Source: Mycobacterium sp. EPa45
GTDB taxonomy: Bacteria; Actinomycetota; Actinomycetes; Mycobacteriales; Mycobacteriaceae
Direction: 5' to 3'
DNA length: 64,000 nucleotides
Assembly (NCBI RefSeq): GCF_001021385.1
Contig: NZ_CP011773.1
Coordinates: forward strand, 1,550,001-1,614,000
Shown: positions 1 to 11,935 of the stretch, piece after piece
Numbering within the stretch: the stretch's first letter is position 1
How the letters are laid out: the number at the start of each line of letters is the position of its first letter
Program-made: the position numbers and the translations under genes
The notes under the pieces: generated by a model
What the model was told of the DNA's origin: nothing
Seen by the model: only the letters and a program-made list of their open reading frames with translations
The model's database searches: none

Positions 1-2003
<2,003 letters not shown>

Positions 2004-2007
<4 letters not shown>

Positions 2008-2843
2008 CCGGCAGGGTTGACCTGCCGCACCGGCGGGACATATGCGTCGACCCACTCGGCGATCAGGTTCGTGATCCGTTCCGGCGCCTCGAACATCGGG
2101 ATGTGCCCGACGCCGTCGAGATGCGTCACCTTGGTGAGCTCGGGGATGTGCTTGTGGAAGTGGTTGGTGAACCGTGGATGCGGCAGCACCCGGTCGCGTT
2201 CGCACACCACCAGGTGCGTGGGGACCGACAACTCGGTCAGCTCCATCAGCCCCGGCATCAGCAATGCCTTGATCAGCAGCTGGTAGTAGGCCGGGCAGTG
2301 GGTGACATCGTCGAGGATCTCCTGCAGCTGCACCTCGGTCACGCCTTTCGGGGTGGCGCTGATCGGCACGGTCGCGGCGGCCTTGACGCCGGGCAGACGC
2401 ATCGCCCGCTCGCCCAACAACCGGGCGGTCAGCCAGACCGGGAGACCCGCGACGAACTTGGCGACGATCTCGTACTTCACCGGTGACCAGCGATGCCAGC
2501 CCCCGGCCGGGGCGATCCCGGTCAGGGTCCTGGCTCGGCCACGGCTCTCCAGCTCGAAGGCCACCCAGCCACCCAGTGAGTTGCCGACGATGTGGGCGGT
2601 CTCCCAGCCCAGGTCATCGAGCTGGCGCTCCACATGGTCGGCCAGGGTCTTCGAGTCCAGGATCCAGGACCGGTTGCGCGGGCCACCGTTGTGGCCGGCC
2701 ATCGACGGCGCAAACACCTCGAAGCGGCCGGTATCGGCCAGCCGGGGTGCGACGTCGGACCAGACGTAGTTGGACATCATGAACGGGTGCAGGAGCAGGA
2801 TCGGTTCGCCAGCACCTAGATGAATTGGTTCGCGGGTCGCCAC
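2004..2843 (-). CDS. alpha/beta hydrolase
   Basis: An alpha/beta-hydrolase-fold protein of about 279 residues. It has the oxyanion-side segment [14 protein letters not shown] near the N-terminus, the nucleophile elbow GNSLGG (GxSxG) and a C-terminal [13 protein letters not shown] that supplies the likely catalytic His; an acidic residue is probable in the preceding [11 protein letters not shown] strand. Substrate is unknown; esterase or C-C hydrolase activity is typical. The frame extends to a TTG at 2879, but that lies only 15 bases from the divergent xthA start, so the GTG at 2843 is preferred. It is convergent with icd2 and divergent from xthA. Confidence 0.8.
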
Positions 2844-2881
2844 ACCCCGACCGTAAAGGTGATACCGCCGGTACCGCAAGA

Positions 2882-2887
2882 TAGGTT
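2882..2887 (+). promoter_or_regulatory. -10 element of xthA, leaderless type
   Basis: TAGGTT fits the mycobacterial TANNNT -10 consensus and is followed after seven bases by the GTG at 2895. This spacing would put the transcription start at the start codon and supports that GTG over the in-frame ATG at 2820. Inferred from pattern only. Confidence 0.45.
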
Positions 2888-2894
2888 TTGCACC

Positions 2895-3698
2895 GTGATC
2901 GTGACCACCATCAATGTCAACGGCGTGCGCGCCGCGGTGCGCCGGCGTTCAGCCGAGAACCTCGGTCTGCTGGCCTGGCTGTCGCAGACCCCCTCCGACG
3001 TGGTCTGCCTGCAGGAGACCCGTTCCGACGACGAGCAGATCGCCGAGGCCCTGGCTCCGGCCGTCGCCGATGGCTGGCACCTGGCGTCGGCCGCCCCGCA
3101 TCTCAAGGGGCGCAGCGGGGTTGCGATCCTGTCCCGAGCACCTTTCGCGGCGGTCCGGATCGGGTTGGCGGCAACCGAATTCGAGTTGCACGGCCGCTAC
3201 GTCGAGGTCGATCTGGCGAGCGGCCACACGGTCGGCAGCGTCTATGTCCACACCGGTGAGGCCGGCACCGACCGTCAGCTCGAGAAGGAGCGGTTCATGG
3301 CCGCGTTGGCCAAACGGATGGCCGAGCTGACGGCCGACGGGCGAGATGCGGTGATCTGCGGCGACTGGAACATCGCGCACACCGAAAACGACATCAAGGC
3401 CTGGAAGGCCAACGTCAAGAAGGCCGGCTTCCTGCCCAGCGAGCGGCAGTGGTTGACCGACGTCCTGGACTCCGGCTGGGTCGACGTCATGCGCCGGCTC
3501 AATCCCGATGTCGCCGGCCCCTACAGCTGGTGGTCGTGGCGGGGCAAGGCGTTCGACAACGACGCCGGCTGGCGCATCGACTACCACCTGGCCAGCGAGA
3601 GCCTGGCGGCTCGGACGGTGGCTGCCCGGGTCGAGAAGCCGGCCGCCTACGCGTTGCGCTGGTCGGATCACGCGCCGGTGACCGTCGAATTCGGCTGA
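2895..3698 (+). CDS. xthA: exodeoxyribonuclease III / AP endonuclease
   Basis: A 267-residue member of the exonuclease III family, which incises DNA at abasic sites and trims 3' ends in base excision repair. Visible family motifs in order are TINVNGVRAA at the N-terminus, VCLQETR (metal-binding Glu), GRSGVAILS, GDWNIAHTENDI (Asp/Asn pair), YSWWSWRG, WRIDYHL and the terminal WSDHAPVTVEF with the catalytic Asp-His. The GTG start places TINVNG within the first residues, as in other family members; an upstream ATG at 2820 would add an unrelated 25-residue tail. A strong hairpin follows the stop codon. Confidence 0.93.
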   Translation: MIVTTINVNGVRAAVRRRSAENLGLLAWLSQTPSDVVCLQETRSDDEQIAEALAPAVADGWHLASAAPHLKGRSGVAILSRAPFAAVRIGLAATEFELHGRYVEVDLASGHTVGSVYVHTGEAGTDRQLEKERFMAALAKRMAELTADGRDAVICGDWNIAHTENDIKAWKANVKKAGFLPSERQWLTDVLDSGWVDVMRRLNPDVAGPYSWWSWRGKAFDNDAGWRIDYHLASESLAARTVAARVEKPAAYALRWSDHAPVTVEFG

Positions 3699-3708
3699 GC
3701 CGACAAAA

Positions 3709-3748
3709 ATGGGCCGGTCGCCTAGGGGGATGAGGCAACCGGCCCATT
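3709..3748. terminator. bidirectional hairpin terminator
   Basis: A 15-16 base inverted repeat (arms 3709-3723 and 3733-3748, AATGGGCCGGT on the left pairing with ACCGGCCCATT on the right, one mismatch) around a short loop. The run of A before it and the T-containing flank after it fit a terminator serving both xthA and the convergent small gene. Confidence 0.7.
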
Positions 3749-3759
3749 GTCTTGCTGGT

Positions 3760-3990
3760 CTAGTAGTTTCCGTTGATCCAGGCGCCCCACGGGACGTACG
3801 TCGTGGCCGGGGTGGCGTAGGTGGTCGGGGCGTAGAAGTTGCCGGTCGATGAGCTGTCGGTGTACGGGGAGTAGTCGTTCAAGGTGGTCGTCGCGCTGGC
3901 CGGTCCGGCGAACGCGAGGGCTGCGCCACCGATGACGGCGGCGGCGAGGGCGGGGGCTGCGATGAGGGCCTTGAGGCGGTTCGTGGTCAT
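3760..3990 (-). CDS. small secreted protein, unknown function
   Basis: A 76-residue protein that begins with a classic Sec signal peptide: basic MTTNRLK, a hydrophobic core rich in Ala, and a likely cleavage after PASA near residue 33. The mature part is only about 43 residues, rich in Thr, Tyr, Ser and Pro with no Cys, and ends in WGAWINGNY. The ATG at 3990 is preferred to a TTG two codons upstream. I do not recognise a named family; tiny exported proteins of this shape are common in mycobacteria. It is monocistronic, convergent with xthA and separated from it by the terminator hairpin. Confidence 0.7.
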   Translation of the reverse strand: MTTNRLKALIAAPALAAAVIGGAALAFAGPASATTTLNDYSPYTDSSSTGNFYAPTTYATPATTYVPWGAWINGNY

Positions 3991-4075
3991 GCTCAAATCA
4001 TTGGCGCTCCACGCGTTTGCGTCGATCCGCTGACCAGCCGCTTTTCCTGTCCACCGATCGGGGGACAGGGCGGCG

Positions 4076-5101
4076 TCAGCAGCCCTGCCGGTTAGGGCCG
4101 TTGATCGCCGTAGCCGCGTCGTCGATCGCCTCGGTCACCGCGTCGAGCACGCGCGGATCCCAGGTCAGCGCGGTGTCGCGGGCGAGCTTGCTGATCATCG
4201 AGACGTAGTCGCTGTGGGTGTCGTCGAGGGTGCGACAACGCCGGTGCGGCAGCACGGTGTCATCGACGTCGCGGGCCAGAGCGCTGCGCAATTCCACCAC
4301 GCCGTCGTTCGGCCATACCGCCGGGTTGCCGCCGGGATGGTCGAATCGGTTACCGCCGATCAGTGTGACCGGAATGCTGTCGAGGGCACCGGCCTGAAAG
4401 TTGTTCCAGCCCTTTGCACCCCTCAGATAGGACTGTTCGAGCTCGCGCGCCGATCCGGAAACATGAACGGCGGCAACATCTCTGGCGTACCCCTTCATCT
4501 GGCTCTCGCAGAACTGGTCGCCGAGGCATTCGGTCAGCGGAACTGAGCCCTCGACGAAGTTCGCCAGATATGATCCCTGCCAGGGTGTTCCGATCGTCGT
4601 CAGCGACCGCACAGTCACCGGTGACCGCGCTGCCCGGAGCGTTCGGATCGCCGCCCTGGCATAAAGGCCGCCCATCGAATGCCCGACGAGGTCCACCTCG
4701 TCGATGTGCTTCTCGGTGTGCAGCCAGTCGATGAACCGCGCCAGGTGTTCGCCGGCGAGGTCGATGCTGCCGGTGCTGTCGACGGTCAGGGCCGCGGGCA
4801 GGGGAGCCGGGCAGGACGCGAACGCCCCATAGCCAGTCGTGTCGTGCACCTGGCCGGGACCCGCCGTCGCCGGCGCGGTGAACACCGAATGTCACTTGCC
4901 CAAAAGGTGTTCACGCAACGAAGTGTGGTCCGTGCCGGCCGGCAGACCGATCGCGCAGGAGGCGTCCGGCGAGGTGTAGGGCGCGGTGCCGGCCAGTCCG
5001 GAGACCAAGACCACCGCACGCGACGGCGGATGTGCCTCGATGCCGCCGTGGGAACAGCCCGCCAACAGAACCGCGGTCAGCAGCGCCAGGATCGGCCGCA
5101 C
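4076..5101 (-). pseudogene. lipase-like lipoprotein, interrupted by in-frame TGA
   Basis: This is a second copy of the adjacent lipase-like gene (5101-6150), colinear over its whole length. The GTG start at 5101 overlaps the stop of the upstream copy by one base. Codons 1-69 encode a lipoprotein signal with lipobox LAGCS and end in LREHLLGK; codon 70 is TGA (4894-4892). The same frame then continues as HSVFTAPATAGPG, matching GYTVYTSPAMAGRG of the intact paralogue, so the TGA sits exactly where the paralogue has Gly. The remaining 271 codons stay open and keep GHSMGG, GTPWQGSYL and DDTHSDYVS. One GGA-to-TGA change would explain it. Restart at the in-frame GTG at 4885 could give a 269-residue protein without export signal. 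A sequencing error is possible. Confidence 0.8.
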
Positions 5102-6150
5102 TAAGCCGGGCAGCCTTCCCGGTTGGCCCCGTCCAGCGCCCCCGGCGCATCGTCGATGGCCTTGTGCACGACCTCGAGCACCTGCGGATCCCACGTCAGC
5201 GCGGTCTTCTGTTCCAGCCCAGCAAGATTGGACACGTAGATGCTGTGGGTGTCGTCGAAGGTGTGGCACCGCCGGTGCGGCAGCACCGGGTCGCTGATGT
5301 CCTTGGCCAACGCGCTCTGCAACGCCACGATGCCGTCATTGGGCCACACCGCCGGGTTCACCGGCGCGGCCCCGCTGATGTTTTTGGGAGAGAACTTCTT
5401 GCCGCCGATCAGCACCACCGGGATCTTGTCGAGCACCCCGGACTGGTATTCGTTCCAGCCGTTCTTGCCCATCAGGAAGGCCTGGTTGACTTCTCGCCCC
5501 GAGCCCGCCATGAGCCGCTTCACCTCGTCGGACATGCCCTTCATCGAGCTCTCGCAGAACGTGTCACCCTTGCAGTCGCTCAGCGGGATCAGCCCGTTGG
5601 CGAAGTCGGACAGATACGACCCCTGCCACGGGGTGCCGATCGTGGTCAGTGATCGCACCTTCAGCGGCGAGTTCGTCGACGCCAGGACACGAATGGCCGC
5701 GCGGGAGTACAACCCGCCCATCGAGTGTCCGACGAAGTCGATCTGGTCGACGCCCCGATCGGTGTGCAACCAGTTGAGGAACCGGGCCAGATGTTCTCCG
5801 GCGGTGTCGATGCTGCCCGTCGAATCGACGGTCATGTTCTCCGGCAGAGTGATCGGGCAGACCCCGAACGGTCCGAACCCGGTCTGGTCGACCACCTGAC
5901 CGCGACCGGCCATCGCGGGAGAGGTGTAGACGGTGTAGCCCTTGCCGAGCAGGTACTCGCGCAGCGCGGTGTCGGTGTTGCCGGCGGCCAGCCCGGTGGC
6001 GCAGGCCTGGTCGGGTCCCGTGAAGGGGGTCGTCGCGTCGCCACCCGAAACGATCACCACCGCGGTCGACGCCGGCCGCTTCTGCTCGGTCCCGGCGTGG
6101 GAACACCCCGCCAGCAGGATCGCGGCGGCCAGCGCCAGAAGTCGTCGCAT
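5101..6150 (-). CDS. lipase-like alpha/beta hydrolase lipoprotein
   Basis: A 349-residue predicted lipoprotein: MRRLLALAAAILLAGCSH gives a signal peptide with lipobox LAGC, so the protein should be lipid-anchored outside the membrane. The body is a triacylglycerol-lipase-type alpha/beta hydrolase with nucleophile elbow GHSMGG, a GTPWQGSYL segment just after it (typical of lipases), NDGIVALQSA (likely acid) and DDTHSIYVS (likely His). Several Cys suggest disulfides. The natural lipid or ester substrate is not known. It is the first of a tandem pair; the second copy, starting one base inside its stop codon, carries a nonsense codon. Confidence 0.85.
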   Translation of the reverse strand: MRRLLALAAAILLAGCSHAGTEQKRPASTAVVIVSGGDATTPFTGPDQACATGLAAGNTDTALREYLLGKGYTVYTSPAMAGRGQVVDQTGFGPFGVCPITLPENMTVDSTGSIDTAGEHLARFLNWLHTDRGVDQIDFVGHSMGGLYSRAAIRVLASTNSPLKVRSLTTIGTPWQGSYLSDFANGLIPLSDCKGDTFCESSMKGMSDEVKRLMAGSGREVNQAFLMGKNGWNEYQSGVLDKIPVVLIGGKKFSPKNISGAAPVNPAVWPNDGIVALQSALAKDISDPVLPHRRCHTFDDTHSIYVSNLAGLEQKTALTWDPQVLEVVHKAIDDAPGALDGANREGCPA

Positions 6151-6158
6151 GAAGCAGG

Positions 6159-6164
6159 ATGCTA
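6159..6164 (-). promoter_or_regulatory. -10 element of the lipase-like gene pair
   Basis: On the minus strand TAGCAT (TANNNT) ends eight bases before the ATG at 6150, compatible with a leaderless or near-leaderless transcript. Pattern-based only. Confidence 0.35.
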
Positions 6165-6192
6165 ATGCCGAGGGGGCTCGTGACAGGATTGA

Positions 6193-7215
<1,023 letters not shown>

Positions 7216-7234
7216 ACGCTGCGGGAGGCTGGGC

Positions 7235-8263
7235 ATGTCAGAACCGGCCGAACCGGGTCGCCTGGACCGGCTGCGGGCTCGCTACCACTGGGTCGACCAC
7301 GCGATCCGTGCGGGCGAGCGCTACCAGAAGGTCAAGGGTGACTTCTACGCCGCCGGCGTCACCTACTTCACGATCTTCGCGCTGTTCCCGTTGCTGATGG
7401 TCGGCTTCGCCGCCGGCGGATTCATTCTGGCCAGCCGTCCGCATGTGCTGGCCGACATCGAGAATCGAATCAAGACAACGGTTTCGGGCGACTTCGGCCA
7501 ACAGCTGATCGGGCTGGTCGACTCGGCGATCGACTCCCGCACATCGGTGGGTGTGATCGGCTTGGCCACCGCTGCGTGGGCCGGGCTGGGCTGGACCGCG
7601 AACCTGCGTGAGGCGTTGAGCCAGATGTGGGACCAGCGCACCGAAGACAAGAACTTCATCCGCACGAAGCTGTCGGATCTGGCCGTACTGCTGTCGGTGT
7701 TCGTCGCGATCATCGTGACGATTGCTCTCACCGCGCTGGCGGATCCGTCGCTGATGACCAAGGTGCTGGAGTGGATCGGCGTGCCGCACATCTTCGGGCT
7801 CGGCGGCCTGCTGCGAATCGCCTCGCTGGTGATGTCGTGGGCGGTGTCGTGGCTGTTGTTCAGCTGGATGATCGCGCGATTGCCGCGGGAGTCGGTGAGC
7901 TTTCGCAGCAGTGTGCGCGCCGGGCTGATGGCCGCGGTCGCCTTCGAACTCTTCAAACTCCTCGGATCGTTCTATCTGCGCGCGGTGGTACACGGTCCGG
8001 CCGGCGCCACGTTCGGGCCGATCCTTGGTCTGATGGTGTTCGCCTACATCACGGCCCGGCTGGTGCTGTTCGCCACCGCGTGGGCGGCGACGTCGAAGGA
8101 CAACGCGCGTCCCGTCCCGGTTCCGGCGCCCGGGCCGGCCGTGATCTCACCGCGGGTCGGGGCCGACGAGGGATTGAGCACACGTCAGACTCTCGCCGCA
8201 ATGGCAGTGGGAGCGGTAGGTGCACTTGGCGTTTCGCGGCTCTGGCGCCGTGATCGGGACTAA
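7235..8263 (+). CDS. YihY/YhjD (BrkB-type) inner membrane protein
   Basis: A 342-residue polytopic membrane protein. The N-terminal segment RYQKVKGDFYAAGVTYFTIFALFPLL, followed by six or so hydrophobic helices including DLAVLLSVFVAIIVTIALTAL and GLMVFAYITARLVLFATAWAA, is characteristic of the YihY/BrkB family. Despite the old name ribonuclease BN, family members are membrane proteins of uncertain transport function. The C-terminal tail after residue 290 is Pro/Ala rich. It lies just downstream of trpS on the same strand and its TAA abuts the stop codon of convergent dacB1 with no gap. Confidence 0.88.
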   Translation: MSEPAEPGRLDRLRARYHWVDHAIRAGERYQKVKGDFYAAGVTYFTIFALFPLLMVGFAAGGFILASRPHVLADIENRIKTTVSGDFGQQLIGLVDSAIDSRTSVGVIGLATAAWAGLGWTANLREALSQMWDQRTEDKNFIRTKLSDLAVLLSVFVAIIVTIALTALADPSLMTKVLEWIGVPHIFGLGGLLRIASLVMSWAVSWLLFSWMIARLPRESVSFRSSVRAGLMAAVAFELFKLLGSFYLRAVVHGPAGATFGPILGLMVFAYITARLVLFATAWAATSKDNARPVPVPAPGPAVISPRVGADEGLSTRQTLAAMAVGAVGALGVSRLWRRDRD

Positions 8264-9499
8264 CTAACGCCCGCGCGCGGGCCGGCGGTTGATGGCACGG
8301 GCCGCCATGATCAGGCCGAACACGACCAGCGTGCCGACGACACCGACACCCACCCGCACCGGCACCGCATCGGCGGCGGGAAGGAGTTGCGTGCCACTGG
8401 CTTTCACCGCGGTGGCCGCGTCCGGCTTGGGGGGCAGCAACGACGGATCCGGGTCGATCAGATTCCCCACGCGTGTGCCCGGCGGGGTGGCGAAGCCGTA
8501 GTCGAGCAGATGTGCGGCCTGCTGCCACGGCGGAATCGGTTGGCGCGTACCGCGCAGCAGCACCGCAACCAGCCGCCGGCCGTCGCGGTTGGCGGCACCC
8601 ACGAACGTCTGCCCGGCGTCATCGGTGTAGCCGGTCTTACCGCCGAGCGCGCCCGGATAGTTGTAGAGCAACTGGTTGTCGTTCTCCAGCTCATAGCCCG
8701 GATGGTCACCTTCCTCGCCCGGCTTGGCTGGGTGCCCGGGGAAGTCGTACTTCTGGGTCGCCACGATGTTCGCGAAAGTGGGGTTCTCCCAGGCGTATCG
8801 GTAGAACAGGCCGATGTCGTAGGCCGACGTGCTCATCCCCGGTCCGTCCAGCCCGGACGGCGTCGCGGCCCGGGTGTCCTGTCCACCGAGCTTGCGGGCC
8901 AGCCCGTTGATCTTCTGCAGCGCGGTTTCCATACCGCCCACCTGCGCCGCCAGCGCGTGCGCGGCGTCGTTACCCGAATGCATCAGCAGGCCGTGTAACA
9001 GATCGTTGACGGTGTAGTGCCCACCGGCGTCGACGCCGACCCGGGTGCCTTCGGCGTTCGCGTCGTCCTGGGTGCCCTCGACCATTTTGTTCAGTGGCAG
9101 CTCGTTGATGGCCTGCATCGCGATGAGGACCTTGATGATGCTCGCGGGCCGGTGCCGGGCATGCGGATCGCGCGCGGCGATGATGTCGCCGGTGTCGAGG
9201 TCTGCCACCACCCACGACTCGGCCGAGACGTCACCCGGAACCGGCGGAGTGCCGGCCGCGACGATCACTCCGCAACCCGCCAGCGCATCACCGCCCACCG
9301 GCTTGGCCGGCACGGCAAGGGGCTGCGGCGGATCGCCGGCCTCGGGCACCTCCGAGGAGTCGACGGCCGGCGGGGTGGTCGCCCGATATGGGCAGGTGTT
9401 GGGGTCCGGGTCGGCCCATGCGGTCGCCGACGTGCCGACGACGCACAGCGCCGCGGCCACTGCGGCAGCACACCGCGTGAATAGTTTCTCCCTCGCCAT
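8264..9499 (-). CDS. dacB1: D-alanyl-D-alanine carboxypeptidase (penicillin-binding protein)
   Basis: A 411-residue low-molecular-weight PBP that trims the terminal D-Ala of peptidoglycan stem peptides outside the membrane. A Sec signal peptide (to about AWA, residue 29) precedes a Pro-rich linker and the catalytic domain, which has all three serine-peptidase motifs: SIIK (Ser120, Lys123), SGN (175-177) and KTG (288-290). A single C-terminal membrane helix ([20 protein letters not shown]) followed by basic residues anchors it. The frame is open to 9751, but the ATG at 9499 gives the signal peptide directly at the N-terminus. Homologous to M. tuberculosis Rv3330. Confidence 0.93.
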   Translation of the reverse strand: MAREKLFTRCAAAVAAALCVVGTSATAWADPDPNTCPYRATTPPAVDSSEVPEAGDPPQPLAVPAKPVGGDALAGCGVIVAAGTPPVPGDVSAESWVVADLDTGDIIAARDPHARHRPASIIKVLIAMQAINELPLNKMVEGTQDDANAEGTRVGVDAGGHYTVNDLLHGLLMHSGNDAAHALAAQVGGMETALQKINGLARKLGGQDTRAATPSGLDGPGMSTSAYDIGLFYRYAWENPTFANIVATQKYDFPGHPAKPGEEGDHPGYELENDNQLLYNYPGALGGKTGYTDDAGQTFVGAANRDGRRLVAVLLRGTRQPIPPWQQAAHLLDYGFATPPGTRVGNLIDPDPSLLPPKPDAATAVKASGTQLLPAADAVPVRVGVGVVGTLVVFGLIMAARAINRRPARGR

Positions 9500-9507
9500 C
9501 GACTCGC

Positions 9508-9513
9508 AGAGTA
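9508..9513 (-). promoter_or_regulatory. -10 element of dacB1
   Basis: TACTCT on the minus strand (TANNNT) ends eight bases before the dacB1 ATG. The spacing suggests a leaderless transcript and supports the chosen start. Confidence 0.35.
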
Positions 9514-9566
9514 GGGGATTGGAGCCGAGAAACGACGGAGCCGCGCTGTGACAGGAGTGGTTGGTG

Positions 9567-10526
9567 TTACAAATCGAGACATGCGACTGCGGACGACCCG
9601 ATGCAACCCAGCCACAGGGTGCCCTCGTGTTCCACCAGCCCGGTAACCAGCCCGAACCGCGGGTCGACGGTCCGCACCTGCGCCCGCAGCGTGCCGTCGA
9701 GATCGATGGCGATCGCCCACACCGTCGGCTTGGGGCTGGGCATCCAGGCATACGGCAGCTTCCACATCAGTCGCCGCACGATCGGGGCGCGCGGCGCCAG
9801 CCATTCGCCGATCGCGTTGCGCTCGCTGACCAACGCGACCCAGATCCGTCCGTCGGGTGCCAGTGAGATGTTGTCCGGGTAGCCCGGCAGGTGCTCGATC
9901 AACGGCACCGGCTCGCCGATTCCGGAACCGGTCAGCGGGTACTTGGATACCCGGCACCCGGTCGTCTCGGCGACCACCAGTGCCGACTCGTCGGCAGTCA
10001 GCGCCACCCCGTTGGCGAATCGCAGACCGGTGGCCAACGTCGTCACCGTGCCGTCGACATCCCGGCGGAACAGCGACCCGCTCGGTCTGGCCTCCAGGAC
10101 CGCGCCCTTGTAATACTCATAGCGGAAGCGCGCCGTCGACTCGGTGAAATAGATTGTGCCATCCGAGGATTCGACAACATTGCTGCAAAACATCAGCGGC
10201 CGTCCAGCCACCTCGCTCACCAAGGTCTCGAAGACACCGGAGGTGGGATCGAGCCGCAGCAGTCCGCGGTGGCTGTCACAGATCAGCAGCCGGCCGTCTC
10301 GGGCCACTGCGAGCCCGAGTGGTCGGCCGCCGGTGTTGGCCACCACCTCGGGGGCATGACCGGTCCGGATCCTGATGATCGCGCCGTCGTCGGTTCCGGT
10401 CCAGATCGAGCCGTCGGCATCGACCACGACGTCCTCGGGGGCGTGGCCGGGGATGCCGATCACCCGCAGGAACCCATTCAGATCCGGCGGTGGCAGCGTT
10501 CGGAGGGGAGGCGGCTGCCACCGCAC
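9567..10526 (-). CDS. SMP-30/gluconolactonase-type beta-propeller protein
   Basis: A 319-residue protein of the SMP-30/strictosidine synthase-like six-bladed propeller family, generally metal-dependent lactonases or esterases. Likely metal ligands are seen in order: Glu in [17 protein letters not shown], Asn in [14 protein letters not shown], and Asp in [19 protein letters not shown]. Repeating DG(S/R)IW/LL blade motifs are clear. The segment [20 protein letters not shown] resembles strictosidine synthase-like members. No signal peptide is evident. It lies 29 bases downstream of the aminotransferase on the same strand and could be cotranscribed, but substrate is unknown. Confidence 0.82.
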   Translation of the reverse strand: MRWQPPPLRTLPPPDLNGFLRVIGIPGHAPEDVVVDADGSIWTGTDDGAIIRIRTGHAPEVVANTGGRPLGLAVARDGRLLICDSHRGLLRLDPTSGVFETLVSEVAGRPLMFCSNVVESSDGTIYFTESTARFRYEYYKGAVLEARPSGSLFRRDVDGTVTTLATGLRFANGVALTADESALVVAETTGCRVSKYPLTGSGIGEPVPLIEHLPGYPDNISLAPDGRIWVALVSERNAIGEWLAPRAPIVRRLMWKLPYAWMPSPKPTVWAIAIDLDGTLRAQVRTVDPRFGLVTGLVEHEGTLWLGCIGSSAVACLDL

Positions 10527-10555
10527 CGGATCGACCGGGGGCTTGTCCCCCCGGC

Positions 10556-11935
10556 TTACAGCAATGAGCCGGCCTCGCTGAGGACGCGGTGCAGGATCTC
10601 GTAGATCTCGTTGAACTCGTTCGGCCCACTGATCAGCGGGGGCGCCAGCTGCACGACCGGGTCGCCGCGATCGTCGGCGCGGCAGTACAGGCCGGCCTCG
10701 AACAAAGCCGCGGACAGGAAACCGCGCAGCAGCCGTTCGCTCTCGTCCTCGTTGAAGGTCTCGCGGGTGGCTTTGTCCTTGACCAACTCGATGCCGTAGA
10801 AGAAGCCTTCACCGCGCACATCGCCGACGATCGGCAGCTCGAGCAGTTTCTCCAGTGTGGCCCGGAAGATCGGCGCGTTGGTCTTGACGTGGTCGTTGAT
10901 GCCCTCGCGCTCGAAGATGTCGAGGTTGGCCAGCGCCACCGCCGAGGACACCGGGTGCCCGCCGAAGGTGTAGCCGTGCCCGAAGACCGTCTTGCCGTCG
11001 CTGAACGGTTCGAACAACCGGTCGCTGGCGATCATCGCGCCGATCGGCGAGTACCCCGACGTCATGCCCTTGGCGCAGGTGATCATGTCGGGCTGATAGC
11101 CGATGTCCTCGCAGGCGAACATCGAGCCGATCCGGCCGAACGCGCAGATCACCTCGTCGGACACCAGCAGCACGTCGTACTCGTCGCAGATCTCGCGGAC
11201 CCGCTCGAAATACCCGGGCGGCGGCGGGAAGCAGCCACCGGCATTCTGCACCGGCTCCAGGAAGACTGCGCACACCGTTTCCGGGCCCTCGAACTCGATG
11301 GCCTCGGCGATACGGTCGGCGCAGTACTGCCCCCATGCCTTGATATCGGTGCTGTACGGCTCGGGCGCGCGGTAGAAGTTGGTGTTGGGCACCCGGAATC
11401 CGCCGGGCGTCAGCGGTTCGAACGGCTTCTTGAAGTCGGGGAGACCGGTGATGGCCAGCGCGCCCTGCGGGGTGCCGTGGTAGGCGATGGCCCGCGAGAT
11501 CACCTTGTATTTGCCGGGTTTGCCGGTCAGCTTGAAGTACTGCTTGGCCAGTTTCCACGCGCTTTCGACGGCTTCGCCGCCGCCGGTCGTGAAGAACACC
11601 CGATTCAGGTCACCGGGAGCGTAATTGGCCAATCGGTCGGCCAATTCGATCGCCGGCGGGGTGGCGTAGGACCACAGCGGGAAGAACTCGAGGGTCTCGG
11701 CCTGTTTGGCTGCGGCCTCGGCCAGTTCCTTGCGGCCGTGTCCGGCCTGCACCACGAACAGGCCCGAGAGGCCGTCGAAGTAACGCTTGCCGTGGCTGTC
11801 GTAGATGTACACGCCCTCGCCGCGGCTGATGATGGGCGGCGTCAGCCCCGCACCGTGCCGAGCGAAGTGGCCCCACAGGTGGCGGTCGGCCTTGGCCGAC
11901 AGCTCTGCTGTGAGATCGAGCGTGGTGGTACTCAT
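10556..11935 (-). CDS. class III PLP-dependent aminotransferase (omega-amino acid/putrescine type)
   Basis: A 459-residue class III aminotransferase. The PLP-binding Lys is K289 in CAKGMTSGYSPIG; other family segments are GLSGLFVVQAGHGR, FFTTGGGEAVESAWKLAKQY, AYHGTPQGALAITG, EPVQNAGGCFPPPPGYF and LVSDEVICAFGR. Such enzymes move amino groups from omega-amino acids or diamines to pyruvate or 2-oxoglutarate. The ATG at 11935 overlaps the stop of the upstream lrp-type gene (ATGA) and has a GGGGA Shine-Dalgarno five bases away; a TTG four codons upstream is less likely. Divergent placement of an aminobutyraldehyde-type dehydrogenase suggests a polyamine or GABA route. Homologous to M. tuberculosis Rv3329 as I recall it. 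Confidence 0.88.
   Translation of the reverse strand: MSTTTLDLTAELSAKADRHLWGHFARHGAGLTPPIISRGEGVYIYDSHGKRYFDGLSGLFVVQAGHGRKELAEAAAKQAETLEFFPLWSYATPPAIELADRLANYAPGDLNRVFFTTGGGEAVESAWKLAKQYFKLTGKPGKYKVISRAIAYHGTPQGALAITGLPDFKKPFEPLTPGGFRVPNTNFYRAPEPYSTDIKAWGQYCADRIAEAIEFEGPETVCAVFLEPVQNAGGCFPPPPGYFERVREICDEYDVLLVSDEVICAFGRIGSMFACEDIGYQPDMITCAKGMTSGYSPIGAMIASDRLFEPFSDGKTVFGHGYTFGGHPVSSAVALANLDIFEREGINDHVKTNAPIFRATLEKLLELPIVGDVRGEGFFYGIELVKDKATRETFNEDESERLLRGFLSAALFEAGLYCRADDRGDPVVQLAPPLISGPNEFNEIYEILHRVLSEAGSLL

Noticed and set aside
2820..2894. Extended N-terminus for xthA from the ATG at 2820
   Set aside because: The extra 25 residues match no exonuclease III N-terminus, and a -10 element sits seven bases before the internal GTG.
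4892..4894. The in-frame TGA of the second lipase as a selenocysteine codon
   Set aside because: The paralogue has Gly, not Cys, at that position, and no selenocysteine insertion hairpin or machinery is in view.
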